NCBI GenBank assembly: GCA_037044905.1
Contig: JBAOKB010000168.1
Coordinates: 248,001-312,000 of the forward strand
From: Hortaea werneckii
Taxonomy: Eukaryota > Ascomycota > Dothideomycetes > Mycosphaerellales > Teratosphaeriaceae
DNA: 64,000 nucleotides
Direction of reading: 5' to 3'
Below are positions 1-10,586 of the stretch, piece by piece; position 1 is the first letter of the stretch, and every line of letters starts with the position of its first letter. The translations under genes were made by a program, and so were the position numbers. Below the pieces are notes generated by a model, which ran no database searches, was not told the DNA's origin, and saw nothing but the letters and a program-made list of their open reading frames with translations.

Positions 1-1
1 C

Positions 2-908
2 CTCACCAACCCGGACCTCCCCTGGCAAACTCTGGAGGGAGTTTTGAGCGCCTGGATCGACATGGTGGAAGTGGAGAAAGCCGTAGCAATTCCAGACAGC
101 GTCGGCAAAGACGCCGCCACGCCACGAACAGGTCTCCTCCGCTTCAACACCCGACCCTGGATCCTGGAACCCTACACCCTCGGCGACCTGCACGCCTGCA
201 TCGACGTCTGGAAAAAACTCGTCCTCGCAATCGAAAAACGCGCGGGGCTCCAACAACTCCCTGACGACCCCGAAGCCGAACCCCTCTGCTCCCGCTCCGC
301 CCTAACCGCCGCCGGCATCCCGCGAGGATTCGCCTACGACCTCCTCTCGCACGCCCAACACAGCCAAGTCTGGTTCGTCGCACCAGGGATCCGGCTCCCC
401 AAAGTCGAAGAATTCCTCCGCCAACCCTTCAAACACATCCTACAGGAATACCCCAAGGAGACCGAAGGCATGAAAATGCCTTTCCTCTTCTTACCCTGCG
501 CGGGCACCGTCAGCGCGAAAGACGCCAAAGTTCCGCTGGCCCTTCAGCACCGTGGAATCCGTGCCGTGCGGGCTGTACCTGGACGCCTTCCCCAACGCAC
601 AGAACCCGTTCGAAGACGCGTGTCGGCTCGTGCTGCCCATCAAGCTGGGCAGTAACCGGTACGCGCGCACATCGGATTTCCGCCCCATCTTGCGCAGCCA
701 TAGCGATCTGTACCAGATCGGCGTCAACCCCTTCGTGATGCGGCATGGGCCCAAGCTGGTCGCGATCCTGGAGAACTGGCTCGAGAATGTCCAGAGTGGC
801 CATTGGACCGTCAATGCGCAGGGCGTGGCGGGCGATGTTGAGACGTGGAAGCAGGCTGATACGCGGCAGTTTTGGTGGCGGTATCAGAGTGCGCATTTGT
901 CTATTTAG
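2..908 (+). CDS. Hypothetical protein, 3' part; 5' end outside the window, apparent frameshift
   Basis: The reading frame is already open at base 2 and continues to about 530, then resumes one frame over and ends at the stop at 906-908. The second part (from a TPKFRWPFSTVES stretch to QFWWRYQSAHLSI) and the first part both look like real protein, so I read them as one gene with a one-base slip somewhere in 480-545. A short intron cannot be excluded. There is no recognisable catalytic motif, membrane segment or named domain. I do not recognise the family with certainty; the C-terminal part has the look of a conserved fungal hypothetical protein. The true start lies upstream of the window. Confidence 0.6.
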
Positions 909-1713
909 AGAGGGGAAGGGGAATTCCTTGGTTTGGGATGGGTTGGGGGTGTGGTGTGGGGGGTTTTGTGTGACATGGGTGTGGGGGAAGGAGTTTTGTT
1001 CCAGTTTCGTTGTCGGGATTTGGTTGTCTGGCATTTTGCGGTTGTTGTAGGGAAGGACTCTATATGGAAGTGTGGCTTTTCTGAACGCGCAGCGATGGCG
1101 TTTGGGCTTTTGGGGAGGGAAGGTGAAGTTTATAACGCTATTGCTTGTTGTATATATGCTAATCTAAATCAAACTCGCTCGTTCTTTATATGAGGCAGGC
1201 GCTACTTTCATCTGGATTACTACGTTCTAGGCTCAGGGATTCTGGGTAATGTTCCCCGGTCTGTTTGGTCTGCCTTTTCGGTTCAACTATAGGTAGGAAC
1301 TTCACCTAGATGAGCTTCGCGCAGAAAGGTCATTTTACTGACGAGTGCAAAGACTTGCCTATTAAAACAGTTGACATGAAACACAGAAGACATATGCTGT
1401 CGCTCTACAAACTTGAATGCTGTGACAGAAGTCACCGATTGCGTCGCAGTCCCGGAGCTATGCTGTTTGGTGCGTTCTAAGAAGTCCAAACAGCCAGGTA
1501 GATGAGCAAGGAGGATGACCAAAGGGCATTGCCGACCGACAAATGAGCCAGTGTTAGATTAGGCGGAGCTAATGAACCGTAAAGCAATCCATCCATCTGT
1601 CCGGAAAAACACCACGCTCCCGATCCCAAGTTCGAAGTCCTCCGCAAGGCCGCAAGGCGTACAAAGAAGAATCACTGAAACAGAAACCCAACACAAAAGG
1701 AAAGCGAAAGCTC
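909..1713. other. Intergenic, no gene seen
   Basis: This is the 3' flank of the first gene and the 3' flank of the convergent DUF2015 gene. The short open frames here have no protein-like composition. I see no RNA gene or mobile element. Confidence 0.5.
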
Positions 1714-2239
1714 TCAAGAGAAGAAGACAGCCTTCCGATCCAACGGCCGCCCATCCCGTCCAATCCCCTCCCGTCCAAACCGTTCCTCCATGAACATCCT
1801 CCTCGCCTCATCGAACCCAACCTTGCGCACCTTCATGATCCGATGGACTTCCTGGCGCGCCTGCTCGTCCAGGCCGCGCCGACTATCGCCGGCCTCGATG
1901 TTCTCGGCCAGGTTGAAGTTGGAGCTGTGCAGGCCGGCCTCGGCGTCTTCGGCGAAAGTGGAGGAGGTGGGTAGGCGCACGTAGCGTACGGAGTTGATCG
2001 AGTTGCTGAGGAAGGCGGAGAGGTTGTACAGCGGTTCCGGGATCGTGCCGGGGGCGGTTAGGTAGGGGATTGGTGGGGCGTGGGGTTTCCAGAGGTTGCG
2101 GGTGGCGTAGAGGACTGGAGGATTTGTGTTAGCTGAAGAATTCCTTGGAGGTTTTGAGGGATAGGAAACGGAGGAGGTGGCTCGTACCGGTAGCGCAGAC
2201 GAGGAAGGCGAAGGTGAGAGTGTAGATGAGGTAAGCCAT
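1714..2239 (-). CDS. DUF2015 family small membrane protein
   Basis: Two exons: 2239-2188 and 2114-1714, with a 73-nt GT-AG intron. The product is about 150 aa. It starts with MAYLIYTLTFAFLVC, a hydrophobic N-terminal segment that would act as a signal anchor, followed by LYATRNLWKP and an Asn/Pro-rich stretch. The C-terminal half is charged and carries the conserved EARRMFMEERFGREGI block typical of fungal DUF2015 proteins. The role of the family is unknown to me; topology suggests a single-pass protein with the C-terminal part in the cytosol. It is transcribed away from the eL28 gene, with about 400 bp between the two start codons. The start was chosen because only this small first exon restores the hydrophobic segment and the frame. 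Confidence 0.8.
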
Positions 2240-2638
2240 GATTGCTGGCTGCAGTGGTCGTAGATCTTCAGTGGGTAGTGGCTAAGGTAATGAGGTCGAT
2301 CTCGTGTGGTTGGCGACGAATGGGCCTTGGCGCCCTCAATTGTGTTCTCACGACATACGACGTCGTGAACAGAGACGCAGTCGCATATGGTATTACCTGA
2401 TCATCGCATTCGCCGGAAGGGCAGCGGACTAGGGTACTGTAGACGCGCCGCGCCAGGCGTGTAGGCTCGCGCTCGGGAAGCCGACGTCCGACATCCGATA
2501 TCCGAGTCGGCAGCAGCCGAACGGAATCTTGGCGCGCTGGAATTCGAGATTCGCACTGGGTGGAGGGCATCAGGAAGAGCGAAGTAGTGACTATTGCGAC
2601 GGAAGACCAGCAACTCAGCCCGCATAATCGTCGACACA

Positions 2639-3541
2639 ATGGCCACCAACTACGACAACATCAGCCAGGACCTCGTCTGGGAGTGCTGCCGTACGTTTTC
2701 ATCCCACTTCCCCCCTCTTCCTGGAACGAATGGCACATGAAAATGAGAACCGAAAAAGAAAAAGCAGGAGTTGGGAACACATATATACATACGCAGAGGC
2801 CGAGCAATGCAAGGGGAACGCAAGTCAAATGGAGCATTTCGAGCTGACGGTCTGATTTCTTTGGGTCAATTACAGGCGGCAGCAACTCTTTCCTCGTCAA
2901 GCGCAAGCAGGCCGGCGGCGTCCAGTTCTCGCGCGACCCGCTGAACCTGGTCAACAAGCACAGCCGCAAGTATGAGGGCTTCGTCAACGACCAGGCCATC
3001 GGCATCAACCGCGACGACAACACCGTCAAGATGACCACCAAGCTGCCGAAGAGGAAGAACCAGCCGGCCAAGATGTACGTTCTTTTCACTTTACACACAG
3101 AAATGGTCTCTCGTTTTGGTCTTCATCTTTGCTATTCTGTAACGGCAGGAAGGAGCATGCAGTGCAGAAAAGAGGAAGGCTATTTCAAGCTACCATTATT
3201 TCGAAATATGACGCCAGCACGCAAACAGTCCGCTGACGACATACTTTACACAAAACAGGTACCAGGAATCTTCCTTCGCCGCCTCGACCCCGGCCCGCAA
3301 GGTCTACAAGTCGGTCGTGAACAGCACAGCGAAGAAGGGCTACCGCGCGGACCTGCGCGCCGAGGCCGTCGCCCGCGCCTCCGCCATCAAGCGCAGCCAG
3401 CGCGAGAAGAAGGACAAGACGGCGCCGACCAAGCTCCGGGGCGCCAAGGCCGTCAAGGCCGAGCAGGCTAAGCTGCTGCTGCTGGCTCGTCGTAGATTGG
3501 GAGAGGTTGAGCTGGTGGGAAGCGGGAAGTTGGTGTTGTGA
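2639..3541 (+). CDS. 60S ribosomal protein eL28 (L28e)
   Basis: Three exons: 2639-2690, 2876-3074 and 3259-3541. The protein begins MATNYDNISQDLVWE and has the L28e core NSFLVKRKQAGGVQFSRDP followed by LNLVNKHSRKYEGF, with a basic C-terminal half (KRSQREKKDK, KLRGAKAVKAEQAK). It is a structural protein of the large ribosomal subunit in the cytosol. Budding yeast lacks eL28 while most other fungi keep it. The two introns, about 185 nt each, are long for this window; I looked for box C/D motifs in them and found none convincing. As written, the frame ends in an unusual LLLLARRRLGEVELVGSGKLVL-type tail. One missing base near 3472 would give a short tail KAAAAGSS with a stop at 3493-3495, closer to the family's usual length. 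Confidence 0.88.
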
Positions 3542-4055
3542 AACGATTGCGAGCAGCTCCACGAGAGACGAGAGGAAAGGGATGAATGAATGGCTTTTCT
3601 AGTGGGTTGAGGCGGGAGAATGGGTTTTACGACTTCCCCGCCGTCGCCGCTGCACCAGAATCTCTGAAAGTAGGGATAAGGGGGCTATTGTAGTCCTGAA
3701 GTAGCTGAGAAGAACTTCCGAAGCAAATTCACAATATCCAACAACTTTCCCTCCAAAAAAACTGAATTCGACGATGCAAGCTCGTTATCTTACAGGTCTA
3801 TGGATATCTACATCCTCTTTGCCCGTAGCTGTTTCTTCAGGATGCCCTCGTTCCGATATGTCCGCGAATGCAGAGAAGTTGCAGAGGGTATCACATCCGC
3901 TCGCCTTGTTCAACTTTTTTTAATTCTTGAGAAGAAGAAGAAAATCATCACCCTCCCTGCCCCAATTTTGGTCACAAAAAAAGAACGCCTCGCTATATAC
4001 CCAGAAAATCACATAATCGTCACCCCTCCTACCTCCTTCCCCCTCTCCCTTGCAC
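3542..4055. other. Intergenic between convergent genes
   Basis: This is the shared 3' flank of the eL28 gene and the SF3B4 gene. It contains A/T-rich and pyrimidine-rich stretches but no supported gene. Confidence 0.5.
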
Positions 4056-5327
4056 CTATCTCTGCACACCCAACCTCACCTCCCCTGGAAACCCCCTCCA
4101 TTCGGCATACCCGGCGGCCTGAACCCAGGCGGCGGCTGTCCCATCATCGGCGGGGGCCCAGCACCGGGTGGCGGGGCGCCCGGGGTGGGGGTGCTGCTGC
4201 TGCTGTTGTTGCTGCTGCCCCATCCCCGGCGCATTCGGCGGCCCGCCGTAGCCCGCCATACTCGGCGGCGGACGCGCGGGGAGTCCGGCGCCCTGCGGTG
4301 GGATCTGGAGTGGAGAGTGGTTGGCGAAGGAGCGGGGGTTGGGTTGATGATGGTGGTGGGGTGGCATGGCCGGGGGCATGCCGGGCGGTGGCGGGCCTGG
4401 TGGCGCCATGGTGTTCATGCCCATGGGCGTCGGGGTCGGCATGGGTTGGTAGCCGGGCATTCCGGTTGCGGGTGGGGGTTGGCCGTAAGGGGCGAAGTTG
4501 TAGGTTGGAGGGGGTTGCGGGGTGCGGTTTGCTGAGGGGGGTGCGGCGGCGGGGGGAGGGATTCCGGCTGGTGGACCGGCGCCGAAGCCGTTTGTCATTG
4601 CGGCGGGAGCGGAGGGTGCACCGGCCGGCATGACCAGGCTGGCGGGCATGGCAGGGATTTGCACCTGGACGCCGTGTTTCTTTGCTTGCGCGGCGAGGGC
4701 GCGCTCGGCCATGTCGCCGTGGCGTTCGCCTTTGCCGTCTTTCTTGTATGCGTATTGGACGGTGATTTCCTTGTTCATGAGGTACTGGCCGTGCATGTTG
4801 GCGATGGCGTCGTCGGAAGCGTCGAAGTCGGCGTAGCTGATGAAGCCGTAGCCCTTGGAGAGGTTGTTGTCGTCGCGGGCGACCTTGGGGGGTGCGATCA
4901 GGGGTCCGAAGCGGGAGAAGGTCTCAAAGAGTACTTTCTCGTCTACCATGCCGTCGAGGTTTCCCACGAAGAGCTCAGCGCCTACACCTTGTCCGCCTCC
5001 TAACCCTCCGCCTTCCACGCCCACTGCGCCTGCGCCGCCGCCTCGTCTGTCTGCTGAGGCTTTGTTGACTCGGATCGGTTTGCCCCATAATCGGATCTGG
5101 TTCATGATCTTGGCTGCGTAGTCTGCATCTTCCTCGCTGCCGAACTCGACGAAGCCATAGCCTTGATGGGATTGAGTAACGCGGTCTTTCGGTAGGTGAA
5201 CATTGATGATTGGACCGGCTTGTAACATCAGCTCCCAGACCAAGGCATCCGAACAGCGCTCGTCGAGGTTGCCAACGTAAAGGGTGCTGTCCTTGTCCTG
5301 GTCATAGTGTCGCGGTCCGCCAGACAT
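4056..5327 (-). CDS. HSH49: Splicing factor 3B subunit 4 (SF3B4/Hsh49), two RRMs
   Basis: Single exon of 423 codons as written. RRM1 lies at about residues 15-90 (RNP2 TLYVGNLD, RNP1 GYGFVEF) and RRM2 at about 118-195 (ELFVGNLD, KGYGFISY). A glycine-rich linker separates them, and a long Pro/Gly/Met-rich tail with an eight-glutamine run follows. This is the layout of SF3B4/Hsh49, the U2 snRNP SF3b protein that contacts pre-mRNA near the branch site. After the Q run the written frame turns into atypical sequence (ATRCWAPADDG). In the neighbouring frame the region continues as a natural proline-rich tail (GAGPPPMMGQPPPGFRPPG) to a stop at 4078-4076. I therefore infer a one-base error near 4170-4185, and the true end is probably 4076. 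TOM7 starts 365 bp away on the other strand. Confidence 0.92.
   Translation of the reverse strand: MSGGPRHYDQDKDSTLYVGNLDERCSDALVWELMLQAGPIINVHLPKDRVTQSHQGYGFVEFGSEEDADYAAKIMNQIRLWGKPIRVNKASADRRGGGAGAVGVEGGGLGGGQGVGAELFVGNLDGMVDEKVLFETFSRFGPLIAPPKVARDDNNLSKGYGFISYADFDASDDAIANMHGQYLMNKEITVQYAYKKDGKGERHGDMAERALAAQAKKHGVQVQIPAMPASLVMPAGAPSAPAAMTNGFGAGPPAGIPPPAAAPPSANRTPQPPPTYNFAPYGQPPPATGMPGYQPMPTPTPMGMNTMAPPGPPPPGMPPAMPPHHHHQPNPRSFANHSPLQIPPQGAGLPARPPPSMAGYGGPPNAPGMGQQQQQQQQHPHPGRPATRCWAPADDGTAAAWVQAAGYAEWRGFPGEVRLGVQR
4192..4216. repeat. CTG/TTG trinucleotide run coding poly-Gln
   Basis: A short run of CTG with TTG interruptions on the plus strand reads as CAG/CAA glutamine codons in the SF3B4 gene. 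It is a simple coding microsatellite. Confidence 0.7.
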
Positions 5328-5692
5328 GGTGAGCTATAGCGATTGCGCCGAAGCGCAGAAATCCACAAGGTTGTTAGAGAACGCGACGAAGGATGGCGCA
5401 GCGAATCGGTTGGTGTTTTCGGTATATCCACAGTCCAGTGTAGCAAGATCAAAAAGCAATGACATTCACGTGAAACGCGATCCAATCTTCAGAGGGAACT
5501 TCTGAAGCTTCCCAAGGCCGCCTAGCGCGGTTCTGCGGGCGCTGCCGGAGATGTAGCTCTGGGAACTTTTGCGGACAAGGGGACATGCGATTCCCGGGGG
5601 AGCGAGAACAGCGACATCACATCACCTTCCGTCTTCTCCATAACGAACGATCCTTTTACGAGTCGTAATAACAAGCTACCAAACGGATCAAA
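5328..5692. promoter_or_regulatory. Divergent intergenic promoter region, HSH49 and TOM7
   Basis: 365 bp separate the ATGs of two divergent housekeeping genes, so this stretch should carry both promoters. I do not identify individual sites. Confidence 0.45.
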
Positions 5693-5986
5693 ATGGCGTG
5701 GCTACAGTTTTCCGAGGAGACCAAGGTACATCCACAACTCCCTGCCTCATCTTGCTCAGCAGCGCATCTCTAACCTGGACAACCACAAACAGGAGCGCAT
5801 CACCCGTGTCATCGACTTCGGCCGCATCACCATCCAGTACGGCTACCTGCCGCTGATCCTCTACCTCGGCTACACCAGGAGCAACCCGCGACCGTCGCTG
5901 ATCAGGTGAGCAGCCCTGGGACAGGGAATGACGGCACGAACGAAAGGCTGATTCCATACAGGCTCTTCTCTCCTCTGGCGCAGTAG
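5693..5986 (+). CDS. TOM7: Mitochondrial import receptor subunit Tom7
   Basis: A very small three-exon gene: 5693-5725, 5793-5905 and 5962-5986, with introns of 67 and 56 nt. It codes 56 residues. The protein starts MAWLQFSEETKERI, followed by FGRITIQYGYLPLILYLGY and a C-terminal TRSNPRPSLIRLFSPLA. That conserved Tom7 pattern is a short charged N-terminus, a single membrane span and the NPRPSLIRL end. Tom7 sits in the outer membrane TOM complex and modulates the stability and assembly of TOM components. The length matches the family (about 55-60 aa). The first exon is only 11 codons, which is why no long open frame marks this gene. Confidence 0.93.
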
Positions 5987-6261
5987 ATATGTCTTGAAAG
6001 GGGGGTGAATGATGGACTGTACATTATGAGGGGGACTGTAAGATACCTTTTGGGTGGTGGGCGGCAAAGGAAGAGCAGCATAGCCTACAAGCGCGCGCCG
6101 CGGGAATGTGAAAGTATCATGACGGAGAACATGGCCTGGCGCACATAAAGAAAACGCGTACAGCCATCTATCAAACCAAGGCTGTAAATTTAGCCATTCT
6201 AGCAGCGCAAAAGAATTCTAGCTGCGAAACAACTTTACTCCTTCAAGACTCCTCCCAAAGA

Positions 6262-9047
6262 TCAAGAGACCCCATTCTCCTCCCTACGACCGTTCCCTCC
6301 TCCCAAACCCACCAAACCTATCCCTAAAATCCCCAGCGTCTGCTGCATCCCTCTCTTCTTGCCTTCCTGGTCCGCATGCTCGCTAAAAGGCCCCTGTGCC
6401 GTCAAGGGGCTCCTAGGGGGACCACTCTGCTGGGGCGGCGCGCCCTTAATCTCGACCTTCTCCAGCAACTCGGCACCCTTCAACTTATCCACCTTGCCAA
6501 ACCGCTCATGGGACTTGGAAGAGTCGAAGAACACCTCCCCTTGTCCCTCAGCCGCAAGACTCATCAGGTCCGTCGTCTGTCGCAGCTCGTCGAGACTGCC
6601 GAGGAGCACGGAAGGTTGGGCTTCCTCGGGCAAGCTTTCCACGAACTCGACGAGGTGTCCCACGTCCGTGACGTATGCCGCGGCGGCTTGCCAGCTGATG
6701 CGCAGCACGTTCTCGTCGAGCGGGAGCCGGAGTAAGGCATCGCTGATGAAACCTAGGGCGGAGAAGTAGAGGTTGTCTTTGATTTCCGTCGGCAGGCCTA
6801 GGAGGACCGAGGACATGATGTTCGAGAGGTACCGTGTCAGCTCCGCCATGTAAGGGCTGACTTCGTCGGGGAGGTAGGCCGAGCTCCAATCGTATTCGGC
6901 CGTCTCGATGAGGTCCTCGATCTTGCTGTTCACGAGCCCGAAGATGCGCTTCTCGGCTTGCTCCTTGGCTTGGGTGAAGGCTTGGGTCGCTTTGAGCGTG
7001 ATGGGCCCGGCGGCTGACGAACTGCTCCGCGCGCCGACTAGCAGGTCGCAGAGATCGTGCGTGGCGGCTTCGAAGTGCTCGAGGTTCGTGAGGATCTGTA
7101 CGATCTGGCCGGGGTACTGGCTCTTCAGCCTTTCGACGAGCGCTTGGCAGACCTTCTGCGCGAGCAGGTCGTCGAGGTTTTGCCGGAGGATGGTATCGAT
7201 GTGGGTGGTGTGGCGGAAGTGATCGTCGGAGAAGAGATAGATCTGCGATACGAAGTTTCGAATGTCAATGCAGACCATGGGGTACATCTGGCTAAAAGGG
7301 AGGATGGTTGGGTATTCGATCTCCTCCAAATTCTGGCCCTCGTGTTCAGGAGGGAGGTTGTAGAAAGAGACATTGAGCACTCGCTGATACTCGTCCGAGT
7401 TCTGAATCGGCATAGGCATGTAGTCGTCCGCAGCTACAATCTCTTCGATGTCGTCCTCGAAACGCTTCTTCAGAAGAGACGCGTACTTGTCGAATAGAGT
7501 GAGGAGGAGTGAGTCTAGTGCCTGGACGGAATATGACCAGGAGTCCATGGTTTGGATGAAGAGTGCTATTACGCCTTTGATCTTCAAGAGCTTCTCGTCG
7601 TTCGTGATGGTAGGTAGCGAAGCAGTGAGGAGAGAGATTGCTGACTGGCACATGCTGTCCCACAGTTCGTCAACGTCGCTCTGTGCACGAAGGTTGGTAG
7701 TCTTCGCCAAAGTCGCCTTCTCCACTATAGCAAATCCGGCTATAGACTCGAGGAGCGAAGAAAGATGGTTATTCTCCTCATCCAGTAGGTCCAGCGTCTG
7801 CGGGATAAGCAAATCCTTCTGCCTGCGTCGGGTAGCGGCGTACTCAGCACGGAACTTGTCGGTTTGACCTAGCGCATCGTGGATGTGCAAGCATTCAAAT
7901 AAGGGCGAGAAGTCCACTTGCACCTCCTCGTTATTCAGCACATCAAATTCTTGGTCCTCATCTGCCACAAGCTCTACCGCAGAGTTCAGCTTAAAGGACC
8001 CAAGGTACTCATCCTGCTCTGCGCGCTCCTTTTGCCTCGCTCGTCGCATCTCAATGTGATAGAAGGCGACCTCGCCCAGGAACTGTGATGTTTCTCTGAT
8101 TCGGTAAAGCCAAGTATTGAGATCAGTCATGACTGCTTCGGCAATAAGACGTTGTGTAGCTGGCACCGAACGTTCGATCATCTCGGCAATCTTGTAACGG
8201 GTGACCTCGCGAAGATGGACATTTTGGAGCTCGTCCAGAGCCCGGAGAGCGGCGTAGTGATTCTTCTTGCCCAGGAGGTCATGGACTTGATTCGCCAGCC
8301 TGAGAACCTCAAGACAATCTTTGAGAGCTTGCGTGGTATCATCGATGTTTTGACGAACGCCTCGAGAGTCGACTAGAGCCTTCTTCTGCTCTGCAAGCCT
8401 TTCCAGACTGGAAGCATAGCTGTCACTCAAAGTCAAGATCTCCGAGATCATGGATGATGTCCCCTCGCGGACATGCTCAAGCTGTTGGACTGAGGCCGTA
8501 AATTCTTGGTAGTTCGTATTGCATATCCGCTCGATCTCCGCCTCTCGATCGGCGGATACGTGATTAAGAGCGTGTATCAGGGGCGTGACTTGCGTGGACG
8601 ACTGAGCATTCCTCAAGAGCGGAATCAGCTGATCGAGATAATCATTTTCGGAGGATGAGAGGATGATCTGTGCAAGCAACGTGTTAGTGTGTTCAGCCTT
8701 CCAGATTGCTCAAGTTGCGGTCTCTTGTCCATGACATGCCATCATAGCCTGCTCTGAAAACGATTGCAGGTGAGTGGCATTGTGGACTGCATTTGAGTGA
8801 TCGACAAGTGAACTTTAGGCAGTCATGTGCGGATGCGCTCTTGCTTCGCACGTCATTTCCAAGACAACCTCCTTTCTACCTGCCGATCTCATAACACAAG
8901 TTCAGACTTGCAAAGAGACACAACTCGAACTTCCTTACGATTTGCTGAAAACATGCTGTGTTCTTCATACACCACTAAAAAAAGCGGACGTACCTGCTGG
9001 ACCGACCCCGTCAGATCATCATGCTGATCGGAAATGAGCCCCGGCAT
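6262..9047 (-). CDS. SEC15: Exocyst complex component Sec15
   Basis: Two exons: 9047-8994 (18 codons, MPGLISDQHDDLTGSVQQ) and 8667-6262, giving about 819 aa. The intron of 326 nt is unusually long here; its donor GTACGT and acceptor TTGCTTGCACAG are clear and join in phase 0. The sequence is almost wholly alpha-helical. It has the conserved fungal Sec15 blocks DREAEIERICNTN, KKNHYAALRALDELQNVHL, WLYRIRETSQFLGE and YMPMPI, and the C-terminal LPTEIKDNLYFSAL region. Sec15 is the exocyst subunit that binds the Rab GTPase Sec4 on secretory vesicles and tethers them at growth sites such as the hyphal tip. The frame is intact over 2.4 kb, in contrast to several neighbours with apparent frameshifts. 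Confidence 0.93.
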
Positions 9048-10586
9048 TCTCGATGCTCGCTCCTGCAACAACTTCACAGATAGTTCCGAAGAACAAGCAA
9101 GCCAAATAATCCTTATTGAAGAATCGGCTGGATGAAAAGACAATCTGCTTTATGAGAATGATGCGAGACGCGTCAAGAAACCCGCGGACTGGGTTAAATT
9201 CTGAGTATACGCCGTGCCCGTAAGTACGTGTGACTTTTCATTTGGCATATATCAGAGCGAGTCGAGCGAATCCAGCGAGCAGTTGAGCAATACACTTCGA
9301 CCTAATGGCTGCTTCGATTCGTTTGTGCACGGCCTGCTATGTCCGAACCATGGGCTCGGAGATTCCCCAGGCTGGCCGCGGCGGAGTGAATTGGGCAACG
9401 GGGAGCGGAAGCCAAAAGCAAAAGTTCAATTGTAAGAAGACGGAGAGTCCTGAATCAAGAGAAGCCGGAGGTTGGACAAATTGGACACAATAATCCTGGG
9501 ATTTCCCGTTGAAGCTCATTACACTTGGAGACTGCCCCAGACGAGCGACGGCATGCCATGGATGGCCCCGGGCCACCTGCACCATCAGGCGCCGTGCTTG
9601 CCTGAGGCCGAAGCTGCGCCACACCGGGCCACAGCTCCAACTGACAGGCAGCGGGCGCTAAATTAGCTCTGGATTTAGCGTCCCATCCCTGCTCGTCCCG
9701 GATATCAAAGTGAGCAGTTTGGGTGGAAAGTCAACCATGGCCCCGGAATGGCCATGCTGGTTGTCGCAAAATCATAGTGATTACATAGTAGCACACTGAA
9801 CACCCACAGTCGATTTTTGTGACGTTGACGCTGTGTTGAAGATATGCTGACTGTAACACAGGCTTGAGGTATGTGCTCGTGAAAAAAATAATCGTCTCTT
9901 GAGTGACCACTATAAAAAAAAATGCCATCCAATGTTCAAAGGTCAGGGTACCTTCGGCGTCGCGCCTGGGGCATCTTGGGCTTCCTAGCATCAAACCAAC
10001 CGTCATGCTGTGTGAAACCAACCAAAAGGCGTACGGACACGCGGAAAGTTGGCAGAAGGTCCTAGGCATATGCCTGATCCATCTCTGTCATTTGGAGGAA
10101 AATGTTCCAACTGTTCAGTCTTTTGAAATCGCCACAGAACAACCGGTGTCCAGTAGTGGGGCTTTCTGAAACGCACGGGGCCGGTTGCGAGCTTGAGATT
10201 GGTCCGGTTGGTCTCCGTAGAGACGAAGGTCCCCCAACAGGCTGTCCTGCCTAAGGCCCCAAGCCCCAGAGCGACCGATTGTTGTGCCATTGCGCGCACA
10301 AACTTGGACCGAATTCGCCCTCGAAACCTCTGAACCTACCACTCGCTATCCATCACCTACCCCCTATCCCTCATTCTTCCCCTGTATCACTCTCGCAGCA
10401 CTCACCACCGCTTCAGCGACGGTCCAAGCACGTCTCTTTGGTCTTTGCAGCCATTGGGGTGCTGCTTTGGTTCCGCCTGCATTTCTTCCTCCGACACCGC
10501 GTCAAGCAACAAGCTTCGCGACCGTTCCTCCACATCTTCAGTCACTTCCCAAGCTCCTTACATCTAACCAACCCGCGGCAGACAAG
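9048..10586. other. Gene-free region between SEC15 and the Mei2-like gene
   Basis: About 1.5 kb holding the upstream regions of two divergent genes. The last 300 bp before 10587 is pyrimidine-rich and looks like a 5' UTR. The open frames here have no recognisable protein features. Confidence 0.5.

Noticed and set aside
2691..3258. Possible snoRNAs in the two eL28 introns
   Set aside because: Ribosomal protein introns often host them, but no RTGATGA box with a matching D box and stem is present. H/ACA types cannot be excluded by eye.
8668..8760. Possible box C/D snoRNA in the SEC15 intron (ATGATGG ... CTGA)
   Set aside because: Box C is imperfect, no terminal stem pairs across the boxes and no rRNA antisense is recognised.
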